This document shows positions 32,679 to 39,715 of a DNA stretch of 42,171 nucleotides, piece after piece. Source of the DNA: Vibrio crassostreae 9ZC13. Lineage in GTDB: Bacteria > Pseudomonadota > Gammaproteobacteria > Enterobacterales > Vibrionaceae. The DNA lies in the NCBI RefSeq assembly GCF_000272045.2, contig NZ_AJYZ02000019.1, positions 411,492-453,662 of the forward strand, in the 5' to 3' direction. The notes beneath the pieces are model-generated. The model worked only from the letters and a program-made list of their open reading frames with translations. It had not been told where the DNA came from and did not search any database. Made by a program: the position numbers and the translations under genes. The stretch's first letter is position 1; the number at the start of each line of letters is the position of its first letter.

Positions 32679-33353
32679 ATGAAAAAAGCGCTGATCGCTT
32701 TACTTGTGTTGTTGATATTGGGCGGAGGGGGAGGAGCGGCATACTACTTCTTGGTCATGAATAAAGACCCAATCCCACAAGAGAAAACGGAAGAGCCGGC
32801 GTTAGAAGCTACCGAGCAATCTGAATCTGAGCTTGTACCCATCATGGATCTTCAGCCTGAACCCGAGCAGACGGAATTTTACGTTTTGGAGAGAAAGCTT
32901 GAAGTGGTCGAGCAACCTGAAATTGATGGCTTGATAACAGATTACCTCTATAAAGGGGAAAAGGTGGTGGTACTCGAGAAACAAGGCGAATGGGCACGTA
33001 TCTCAGACTATATAGTCCTTAAAGAAGGCGGCCCACAGACGGCGGAATGGGTCTCTATGTCAGGCTTATCGAATGATGAAGTCATTATTTCGGAAAAAGA
33101 AAGCAAAGAGATATTGGATTCCTATTTGGTTAAGTCTGATGACCTCAAGATCCATCAAGAAAAATTCCGTAATTCGGTGGCTAAACTGATCTCTGAGGGG
33201 GAGTGTGCCCCAAGTGATTTTGAAGAATTAGGCGGATGGGTGAAATCTGTTAAGTACAGCAATCGAGATGTCTATTTTATTTATTGTGGTGGGTTGTCCC
33301 TTGAAAACAAAATTTATCTTGATGTAAATACAAATGAAATATTTACGAAGTAA
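32679..33353 (+). CDS. Membrane-anchored protein with SH3-like domain
   Basis: The ATG at 32679 gives 224 residues; an in-frame GTG at 32670 has a closer GGAAGAG and may be the true start. A single N-terminal membrane helix (KKALIALLVLLILGGGGGAAYYFLV) with a Gly-rich centre is followed by an acidic Pro/Glu linker. Residues of about 65-135 look like a bacterial SH3 domain (ITDYLYKGEKVVVLEKQGEWARISDY and AEWVSMSGL). The C-terminal part has two cysteines that could pair. Such proteins often sit in the periplasm near the cell wall, but the role is unknown. A strong terminator follows. Confidence 0.72.
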   Translation: MKKALIALLVLLILGGGGGAAYYFLVMNKDPIPQEKTEEPALEATEQSESELVPIMDLQPEPEQTEFYVLERKLEVVEQPEIDGLITDYLYKGEKVVVLEKQGEWARISDYIVLKEGGPQTAEWVSMSGLSNDEVIISEKESKEILDSYLVKSDDLKIHQEKFRNSVAKLISEGECAPSDFEELGGWVKSVKYSNRDVYFIYCGGLSLENKIYLDVNTNEIFTK

Positions 33354-33387
33354 GATCCCACGCTCAATTTATTAATGCTATTTACTT

Positions 33388-33418
33388 AAGCCCACTCATA
33401 GATTGAGTGGGCTTTTTT
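33388..33418 (+). terminator. Terminator of the SH3-domain gene
   Basis: A perfect 11-bp stem (AAGCCCACTCA, 33388-33398, with 33404-33414), a 5-nt loop and six T follow the stop by 35 bp. Confidence 0.85.
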
Positions 33419-33420
33419 GT

Positions 33421-33882
33421 CTATTCATAATGCTCATCGTCCCCATTTAGAACGTTAATTATATTGAAGCTCATATAGAATTATTAGGAACCATTTATTA
33501 ATTTCTAATAATAGTTTTATTATTATTCTCGTGATCAATCATTTCAAATTCCCACATTGCATTATTCTTGAAACAAGCTGGGAGATATAGATTTATCTCG
33601 TATTAACAAAGGCTTATCTGCTTGTTGATAAAAGTAAGATTAAATAAACCTTATTAATATCAGAGCTTTGCGTTAATTTACATGTTCGTAACATTTCATT
33701 AATTTTGGGATGCAAGTCTAGTTTTTAATCATAATACGAAAATATTTTATATTTGTAATAATACTTTTTGATTTTGAGTTGTAGGGTTTAATTAAAGCAA
33801 AACGTAAAGTTTAATTATCAGCTAAGACATTATCTTATTAACATCATTGTTATTTAATTGCTTGTAAGGGATGGAACCATTA
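33421..33882. other. AT-rich leader region of the pha operon
   Basis: These 460 bp are much richer in A and T than the flanking genes and hold no gene. Several A/T tracts and short inverted repeats occur, such as TTATC-N8-GATAA near 33615-33632. The pha promoter must lie here, but I cannot pick one reliable -35/-10 pair. I see no sigma-54 motif or CRP box. Confidence 0.55.
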
Positions 33883-34623
33883 ATGAAAAAGCTTGCTTTA
33901 ATTACAGGGTCAAAAGGCGGTATCGGCTCAGCAATTTCCTCTAAATTAGTTGCAGACGGCTATCGTGTTATCGCGACTTATTTTACTGGAAATTACCAAT
34001 GTGCCTTGGATTGGTTTAACGAAAAACAATTCACCGAAGATCAAGTGAGATTGTTTGAATTAGATGTTACCAATACTGCGGAATGTGCGCTGAGCTTAAG
34101 CAAGTTGTTAGAAGAAGAAGGCACGGTGGATGTACTAGTCAATAACGCAGGTATTACACGTGATAGCGTCTTTAAAAAGATGGATGCCGAAGCGTGGAAA
34201 GACGTGATTGAAACAAACCTAAACAGTCTGTTCAACGTGACTCAACCTTTGTTCGCTCCTATGTGTGAGAAAGGTAACTGCCGTGTCATCAACATCTCTT
34301 CCGTCAATGGTCTTAAAGGTCAATTTGGACAGACTAACTACTCAGCAGCGAAAGCTGGAATGATTGGTTTTTCTAAAGCTTTGGCTGCAGAAGGCGCTCG
34401 TAGCGGCGTAACCGTGAACGTGATTGCCCCTGGCTACACAGCAACTCCTATGGTTGAGCAAATGAAGCCTGAAGTACTGGATTCAATCAAGAACCAAATT
34501 CCGATGAAACGCTTAGCAACACCTGTTGAAATTGCAGACGCAGTGGGCTTTTTAGCGAGTGAATCTGGCGCGTACATTACAGGCGAAACATTGTCTGTGA
34601 ATGGCGGTTTGTACATGCAGTAA
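33883..34623 (+). CDS. phaB: Acetoacetyl-CoA reductase
   Basis: This 246-residue short-chain dehydrogenase reduces acetoacetyl-CoA to (R)-3-hydroxybutyryl-CoA with NADPH, the second step of PHB synthesis. It has the cofactor motif TGSKGGIGSA (8-17), NNAG (87-90) and the catalytic Ser140, Tyr153 and Lys157. The ATG at 33883 has a suitable upstream purine tract and gives the usual family length; an ATG at 33871 would sit on top of AAGGG. It is the first gene of phaB-phaA-phaP-phaC, with 23 bp to phaA. Confidence 0.94.
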   Translation: MKKLALITGSKGGIGSAISSKLVADGYRVIATYFTGNYQCALDWFNEKQFTEDQVRLFELDVTNTAECALSLSKLLEEEGTVDVLVNNAGITRDSVFKKMDAEAWKDVIETNLNSLFNVTQPLFAPMCEKGNCRVINISSVNGLKGQFGQTNYSAAKAGMIGFSKALAAEGARSGVTVNVIAPGYTATPMVEQMKPEVLDSIKNQIPMKRLATPVEIADAVGFLASESGAYITGETLSVNGGLYMQ

Positions 34624-34646
34624 TTGGCGAAACTGAAGGGGTTGGA

Positions 34647-35861
34647 ATGATGGAAAAAGTATTTATTGTTGCGGCTAAGCGCACTCCTATTGGTGCATTT
34701 ACCGGGTCGCTAAAAAACGTATCTGCGGGTGAACTGGCTGGCGTTGCGATCAAAGGTGCACTTGAGTCTGTCGATCTTTCGTTAGATGCGATTGATGAAG
34801 TAATCGTCGGCAACGTGATTTCGGCATGTCAAGGCATGGGGGTTGCTCGTCAGGCTTCCATCTATGCAGGGCTTCCTGAGGAAACACCAGCATACGGCGT
34901 GAACATGATTTGCGGCAGCGGAATGAAATCAGTGATGGACGCAGCGGCGCACATCAAAGCACAAGATGCTGAAGTGGTTATTGCTGCTGGCGTTGAAGTG
35001 ATGTCACAAATTCCTTTTGTGGTACCAGCGAGCGTTCGTAATGGTCACAAAATGGGTGACATCTCAATGAAAGACTTACTGGTTGGTGATGGCTTAACCG
35101 ATGCGTTTAATCACTACCACATGGGCATGACCGCTGAAAATATCGCGAACACGTTGAATATTTCGCGCCTAGCTCAAGATAACTATGCCTTAGAAAGCCA
35201 ACAAAAAGCCGTTGCTGCGATTGAGGCGGGTAAGTTTAACGAGCAAATCGTGCCTGTAGAAGTTAAGCAGCGCAGACAAACCGTCACTTTTGATACCGAT
35301 GAGTATCCGAAGTCAGACGCGACATTCGAAGGTCTGCAAAAGCTTCGTCCAGCTTTTGACCGTGAAGGGTCTGTTACGGCAGGTAACGCTTCGGGCATCA
35401 ATGATGGCGCGAGTGCAATCATCTTAGCCTCAGAGAGTGCAGTAGCGAAATACGGACTGACACCACTGGTAGAGCTAACGAGCTACGCACAGTCTGGATT
35501 AGATCCAAAGATTATGGGTTTAGGCCCAGTAGAAGCCGTTTCTAAAACGCTTGATAAGGCGAATCTCACTCTAGAAGAAGTAGATTTGTTTGAATTGAAT
35601 GAAGCGTTTGCAGCACAAGCTCTTGGCGTAATGTACCAATTGTCAGAGCAGCATGACTTACCGCTTGATGAGTTCAAGCCAAAGGTCAATGTGAATGGTG
35701 GTGCAATCGCGCTTGGCCATCCTTTAGGTGCTTCAGGCAATCGAATTATTGTTTCACTCATCCATGAAATGCTTGAACAGAAAACGACTTATGGCGTTGC
35801 TTCACTCTGTGTGGGTGGGGGAATGGGAACCGCTGTTTTGCTAAAAGGTATTGAAGGTTAG
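34647..35861 (+). CDS. phaA: Acetyl-CoA C-acetyltransferase (beta-ketothiolase)
   Basis: The 404-residue thiolase condenses two acetyl-CoA to acetoacetyl-CoA, the first step of PHB synthesis. It shows the nucleophilic Cys89 in NMICGSGMKSV, the conserved NEAFAAQ, the histidine in GGAIALGHPLGASG and the second catalytic cysteine in SLCVGGGMG. Two adjacent ATG codons (34647 and 34650) follow AAGGGGTTGGA; either may be used. It lies 23 bp after phaB. The gap of 130 bp to phaP leaves room for a second promoter, in line with the high phasin demand, though I cannot point to one with confidence. Confidence 0.94.
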   Translation: MMEKVFIVAAKRTPIGAFTGSLKNVSAGELAGVAIKGALESVDLSLDAIDEVIVGNVISACQGMGVARQASIYAGLPEETPAYGVNMICGSGMKSVMDAAAHIKAQDAEVVIAAGVEVMSQIPFVVPASVRNGHKMGDISMKDLLVGDGLTDAFNHYHMGMTAENIANTLNISRLAQDNYALESQQKAVAAIEAGKFNEQIVPVEVKQRRQTVTFDTDEYPKSDATFEGLQKLRPAFDREGSVTAGNASGINDGASAIILASESAVAKYGLTPLVELTSYAQSGLDPKIMGLGPVEAVSKTLDKANLTLEEVDLFELNEAFAAQALGVMYQLSEQHDLPLDEFKPKVNVNGGAIALGHPLGASGNRIIVSLIHEMLEQKTTYGVASLCVGGGMGTAVLLKGIEG

Positions 35862-35991
35862 AGCCTGATATATCGGTAGCAAGCTTAAATATCGGATCAG
35901 CTTTTCAAAGCATCGCGAGTTAATCGATGAGCGTTGGCTGAAACGATAGTGACACAAATTTATTAAACTATGTATTCATCAGGAGTTACTT

Positions 35992-36339
35992 ATGTACACG
36001 GATATTTTCAAAACAATTACTGACCAAACTGAAAAGCAATTTGAACCGTACTTAAAGTTCAACAAGTTGGTTGCAAAGAACGTCCAAACGATGACAGAAC
36101 TGCAAATGAATGCAATGCAGACTTACACGAACATGGGTCTTGCGCAAATGAAAGCAGTGACTGAAATCAAAGACGTGACTAGCCTAACGGCGTTCAACAG
36201 CCAGCAACTAGCAGCGCTAACTCAATTGTCTCAACAGATGATGAGTGATAGCTCAAAAATGCAAGCTGCTGCAAAAGAGTTCAAAGAAGATGTTGAAACA
36301 CTAACAACTGAAAACTTGAAAACAGTTACACCTGCATAA
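35992..36339 (+). CDS. phaP: Phasin (PHB granule-associated protein)
   Basis: The 115-residue, helical, amphipathic protein coats PHB granules and controls their number and size. It has the phasin pattern of Gln-, Met- and Ala-rich heptads (QTMTELQMNAMQTYTNMGLAQMKAV, FNSQQLAALTQLSQQMMSDSSKM) and no signal peptide. AGGAGTTACTT gives a strong ribosome binding site. It lies between phaA and phaC, as in V. cholerae. A large nested hairpin directly after its stop probably holds back transcription into phaC and raises the phasin to synthase ratio. Confidence 0.9.
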   Translation: MYTDIFKTITDQTEKQFEPYLKFNKLVAKNVQTMTELQMNAMQTYTNMGLAQMKAVTEIKDVTSLTAFNSQQLAALTQLSQQMMSDSSKMQAAAKEFKEDVETLTTENLKTVTPA

Positions 36340-36341
36340 AT

Positions 36342-36394
36342 AAAATCGCCATCGAGTCAGCACAGTGTTTACTGTGAGGCTCGGTGGCGATTTT
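36342..36394 (+). terminator. Nested hairpin between phaP and phaC (partial terminator or mRNA stabiliser)
   Basis: A 15-bp outer stem (36342-36356 with 36380-36394, one G-U pair) encloses a second perfect hairpin CACAGT-GTTT-ACTGTG (36361-36374). The 3' side ends GATTTT then CC, so the T-run is short. The phaC start is only 21 bp further on, so phaC expression probably depends on read-through. Confidence 0.7.
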
Positions 36395-36414
36395 CCGATT
36401 ATTGGAGTCATGTT

Positions 36415-38241
36415 ATGTTTCAACACTTCTTTTCGGACTACCTTGTTAAACTTCAACAAACAAACCAGCAATGGTGGGAAAACTTTGAACAAAACAAGGA
36501 AGCCGCGCAATCTCCCCTAAATCAAGCGATGCAAGAGTTGAATTTTGATGATGCGTCAAAAATCTTCGAGCAAGCCGCTAACCAACCCGCCGTTCTCCTT
36601 CAGTTACAATCCCAGTGGTGGGAACAGCAACTTAAGATTTGGCAAAATGCCGCACTGATGGGTAATACCGAAAGCGTCATTACTGAAGAGCGCAGTGATA
36701 AACGCTTTATTGATGAAGCGTGGAAAAATGACCCGTTTTACAGCTTTATCAAGCAGTCTTATTTGTTATTCAGCAAAAGCTATATAGACACCATTAATTC
36801 AATCGAAGGCATAGACGAGAAAACCAAGGAACGTGTGGCGTTCTTTTCACGTCAGGCTATCAATGCTCTTTCTCCTAGTAACTTCATTGCGACTAACCCA
36901 GAGTTGATGAAGCTAACGCTTGAGCGCAATGGTGAGAACTTGCTAGATGGGCTAGAGCAGCTACAAGCTGACGTTGAAGCGAGCGCGGATATCCTCAAGA
37001 TCCGTATGACCAACAATAATGCCTTCCGATTAGGTGTTGATGTTGCGAACACGGAAGGTGATGTCGTTTTTCAAAATGATCTGTTCGAGCTTATTCAATA
37101 CTACCCAAAAACACCTCAGGTGAACGCCACGCCTTTGTTGATCGTTCCTCCATTCATCAATAAGTACTACATTCTCGACCTTCGTGAAAAGAACTCAATG
37201 GTTCGTTGGTTGCTTGAGCAAGGGCACAGCGTCTTCATGATGTCTTGGCGCAACCCAGGTGAAGCGCAAAAAGACTTAGAGTTCGGTGACTATGTCACGG
37301 AAGGCGCAGCGAAAGCCGTGACGGCAATTGAAGATATCACGGGTAAAGAGCAAATCAATGCTGCAGGTTACTGCATTGGTGGTACTGTTCTCGCTTCAAC
37401 GGTCGCTTACTATGCTGCTAAAAGAATGAAGAAACGCATTAAAACTGCGACCTTTTTTACGACTCTATTAGACTTCTCTCAGCCGGGAGAGGTTGGCGCA
37501 TATATCAATGAAACGATCATTAACGCCATTGAGAAACAGAACGATGCTAAAGGATTCATGGATGGTCGTTCATTAAGCGTGACATTCAGTTTGCTTCGTG
37601 AAAACAGCCTGTACTGGAACTACTACATTGATAACTACCTAAAAGGCAGCAGCCCAATGGAGTTTGATCTGTTGTACTGGAACAGTGACAGCACTAACGT
37701 TGCAGCTAAATGCCATAATTTCTTGCTGCGTGAGCTTTACCTTGAGAATAAACTTGTTCAAGACAAAGGCGTGAAAGTAGGCGGTGTCTGGATTGATCTC
37801 AATAAGATAAAAATACCAAGCTACTTCATTTCAGCGAAAGAAGATCATATCGCGCTTTGGCAGGGGACTTACCGTGGTGCCTTGAATACCGGTGGCAACA
37901 AGACGTTCGTGCTTGGTGAATCTGGTCATATCGCGGGTATTGTTAACCATCCAGATAAGAAGAAGTACGGGTTCTGGCTGAATAACAACCTAGACGACTC
38001 GGCGGATGAGTGGCTAACTAATGCGACTCATAATGAGGGGTCTTGGTGGACACACTGGAATCAGTGGCTACAAGGTTTTGAAACTGACGAAAAAATCGAA
38101 CCTTTCAATCAAGGCTCAGAGCTTAATCCTGTGATTGGCAAAGCGCCAGGCAACTATGTAAAACAGGTGCTGCCGATTGTCGATCAAGAGCAGGTTGATA
38201 AAGAGACCGCAGAGAAAGAAGCGCCAGAAAACGAAGCTTAG
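36415..38241 (+). CDS. phaC: Class I polyhydroxyalkanoate synthase
   Basis: The 608-residue synthase polymerises (R)-3-hydroxyacyl-CoA into PHA on growing granules. The alpha/beta-hydrolase core has the lipase-like box GYCIGG with nucleophile Cys320, the catalytic aspartate in SAKEDHIA and the histidine in GESGHIAGIVNHP. The N-terminal 100 residues are the usual variable region. Its length fits class I enzymes that act without PhaE or PhaR. A ribosome binding site TTGGAG lies before the ATG. It is the last gene of the pha operon and is followed by a bidirectional terminator shared with nap. Confidence 0.95.
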   Translation: MFQHFFSDYLVKLQQTNQQWWENFEQNKEAAQSPLNQAMQELNFDDASKIFEQAANQPAVLLQLQSQWWEQQLKIWQNAALMGNTESVITEERSDKRFIDEAWKNDPFYSFIKQSYLLFSKSYIDTINSIEGIDEKTKERVAFFSRQAINALSPSNFIATNPELMKLTLERNGENLLDGLEQLQADVEASADILKIRMTNNNAFRLGVDVANTEGDVVFQNDLFELIQYYPKTPQVNATPLLIVPPFINKYYILDLREKNSMVRWLLEQGHSVFMMSWRNPGEAQKDLEFGDYVTEGAAKAVTAIEDITGKEQINAAGYCIGGTVLASTVAYYAAKRMKKRIKTATFFTTLLDFSQPGEVGAYINETIINAIEKQNDAKGFMDGRSLSVTFSLLRENSLYWNYYIDNYLKGSSPMEFDLLYWNSDSTNVAAKCHNFLLRELYLENKLVQDKGVKVGGVWIDLNKIKIPSYFISAKEDHIALWQGTYRGALNTGGNKTFVLGESGHIAGIVNHPDKKKYGFWLNNNLDDSADEWLTNATHNEGSWWTHWNQWLQGFETDEKIEPFNQGSELNPVIGKAPGNYVKQVLPIVDQEQVDKETAEKEAPENEA

Positions 38242-38288
38242 GGCGTTAAGTCACATTCAATTATAAAGATACACAACGTCAGATAATA

Positions 38289-38316
38289 AAAAAGCCACTG
38301 AAATCAGTGGCTTTTT
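38289..38316. terminator. Bidirectional terminator between pha and nap operons
   Basis: A perfect 12-bp stem (38289-38300 with 38305-38316) and a 4-nt loop have A-run and T-run flanks. It separates the convergent phaC and nap operons. Confidence 0.85.
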
Positions 38317-38368
38317 CGTATCAACTCATATCAGAATTATCTGGTAGAAGTTGATGGAATCTCGATTG

Positions 38369-38506
38369 TTAATCGATTTCTTTGTCTTTACCCATAGATA
38401 AAATCCAAAGAGATACGGCTGCAACACCTGCAAAGCCACCAAGAATGATAACTGGCATAGCGCTGTAACCTAGGATGTGCCAAATTACGCTTTCTAAAGT
38501 ACTCAT
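38369..38506 (-). CDS. TIGR02808-type short membrane protein at the end of the nap operon
   Basis: A 45-residue protein (MSTLESVIWHILGYSAMPVI and on) has one transmembrane helix (about 14-37) and a charged tail KDKEID. AAGGAG lies seven bases before its ATG, and it begins only 11 bp after the napC stop, so it is translated from the nap mRNA. Small proteins of this kind are known in Vibrio and relatives as the TIGR02808 family. Their function is unknown; a structural part of the NapC quinol-oxidising complex is a fair guess from position. Confidence 0.82.
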   Translation of the reverse strand: MSTLESVIWHILGYSAMPVIILGGFAGVAAVSLWILSMGKDKEID

Positions 38507-38517
38507 TCAATCGCTCC

Positions 38518-39099
38518 TTATTGCCAGCCTTCAACGCCGTGCATGTCTGGTAGTTTGTGTGCAATACCTTTGTGACAGTCTACACACGTTTTATCACCAG
38601 AAGCTAGCGCAGTCGAGTGTTGTTTCGCACTACGGGGGCTCTGCTCTGAGAAGTCCATGTAATCGAACTGGTGACAGTTACGACACTCAAGTGAATCGTT
38701 CTTCTTCAATCGAGCCCATTCGCGTTCCGCTAGGTGAGCACGACGTGCTTTGAACTTTTCTTCAGTATTGATGGTTTTCGCAATAAAGTGTGCGTATAGC
38801 TCTTTAGATGCTTGAACCTTACGAACAATTTTATCTGTCCATTCATGAGGAACGTGACAGTCTGAACAGATAGCACGAACACCAGAACGGTTAGAGTAGT
38901 GAATTGTCTCTTGGATTTCAGCAACGATAGGTGCGTGACAGCCAGAACAGAATTCTTCCGTGTTGGTTGCCTCCATACCCGTGTTGAATGCACCCCAGAA
39001 CAAAAGACCACCCGAGAAACCCAAGAACAAAACAACGCCTACGGCTGCTTTGCTTGGTGTCGCAAGTCTTTTCCAAAACGCTTTAAGTAATTTTATCAT
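38518..39099 (-). CDS. napC: NapC tetrahaem cytochrome c
   Basis: The 193-residue inner-membrane protein passes electrons from quinol to NapB/NapA. One N-terminal helix (about 17-36) anchors it, and four haem motifs follow: CSGCH (51-55), CSDCH (78-82), CRNCH (139-143) and CVDCH (172-176). Length matches the NapC/NirT family. It lies 29 bp after napB on the same strand and is followed by the 45-residue membrane protein. Cytochrome c maturation machinery is not encoded within the window. Confidence 0.95.
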   Translation of the reverse strand: MIKLLKAFWKRLATPSKAAVGVVLFLGFSGGLLFWGAFNTGMEATNTEEFCSGCHAPIVAEIQETIHYSNRSGVRAICSDCHVPHEWTDKIVRKVQASKELYAHFIAKTINTEEKFKARRAHLAEREWARLKKNDSLECRNCHQFDYMDFSEQSPRSAKQHSTALASGDKTCVDCHKGIAHKLPDMHGVEGWQ

Positions 39100-39128
39100 A
39101 TATAGCCTCTCTTACAGTCCGGCTACGA

Positions 39129-39590
39129 TTAACGCAGTGAATCTACAGGTTTGAACTCGTTCTCAACTAGTGGCTTAGCATTAGCTTGAGGTACGTGACA
39201 CTGTAGACAGAAGTAACGACGAGGTGATACGTCTGCAAGTACCGCATCTTCACGGTTCATGTAGTGAGTTACACTCACTTTAGTAGCACCCATTTCTTTT
39301 GCGTTTTTCCAGCTGTGGCAAGAAAGACACTTGTTAGCGTTAAGAGAAACTTCATAGCTACGAATAGTATGAGGCACTAGAGGTGGTTGGTATACGTAGT
39401 CACTCTCAAGTACTTGGTCACGAGGGAACTTTTTGAAGTCATCTGCTGCGCGAGTTGCTTCAAGTTCACTTGCACCACGTAGAGATTCTACGCCACCAAT
39501 GCCGCCTGGGTTATCCAGTTCAGCTTCAGCTTGAACTGCACCAGCTAGCAAAAGACCAGCTGATAGTAGGGCAGTAATCAGTTTTTTCAT
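39129..39590 (-). CDS. napB: NapB dihaem cytochrome c subunit
   Basis: The 153-residue periplasmic subunit transfers electrons from NapC to NapA. It has a signal peptide ending near VQA-EAEL (about residue 21) and two haem motifs CLSCH (88-92) and CLQCH (128-132). The distal histidines fit HTIRSYEV and HYMNRED. It follows napA by 125 bp and precedes napC by 29 bp on the same strand. Confidence 0.94.
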   Translation of the reverse strand: MKKLITALLSAGLLLAGAVQAEAELDNPGGIGGVESLRGASELEATRAADDFKKFPRDQVLESDYVYQPPLVPHTIRSYEVSLNANKCLSCHSWKNAKEMGATKVSVTHYMNREDAVLADVSPRRYFCLQCHVPQANAKPLVENEFKPVDSLR

Positions 39591-39715
39591 GGTTAATTTC
39601 TCCGCCTAAAGGCTAATTCTTTGAGTGGACTACTTCTTTCAAAAAGTAACGAAAAAAGCAGTCGCAATATTAAAAACGTCAGATCTACGAGCTAAGTGGT
39701 AAGAACATATTGTCC

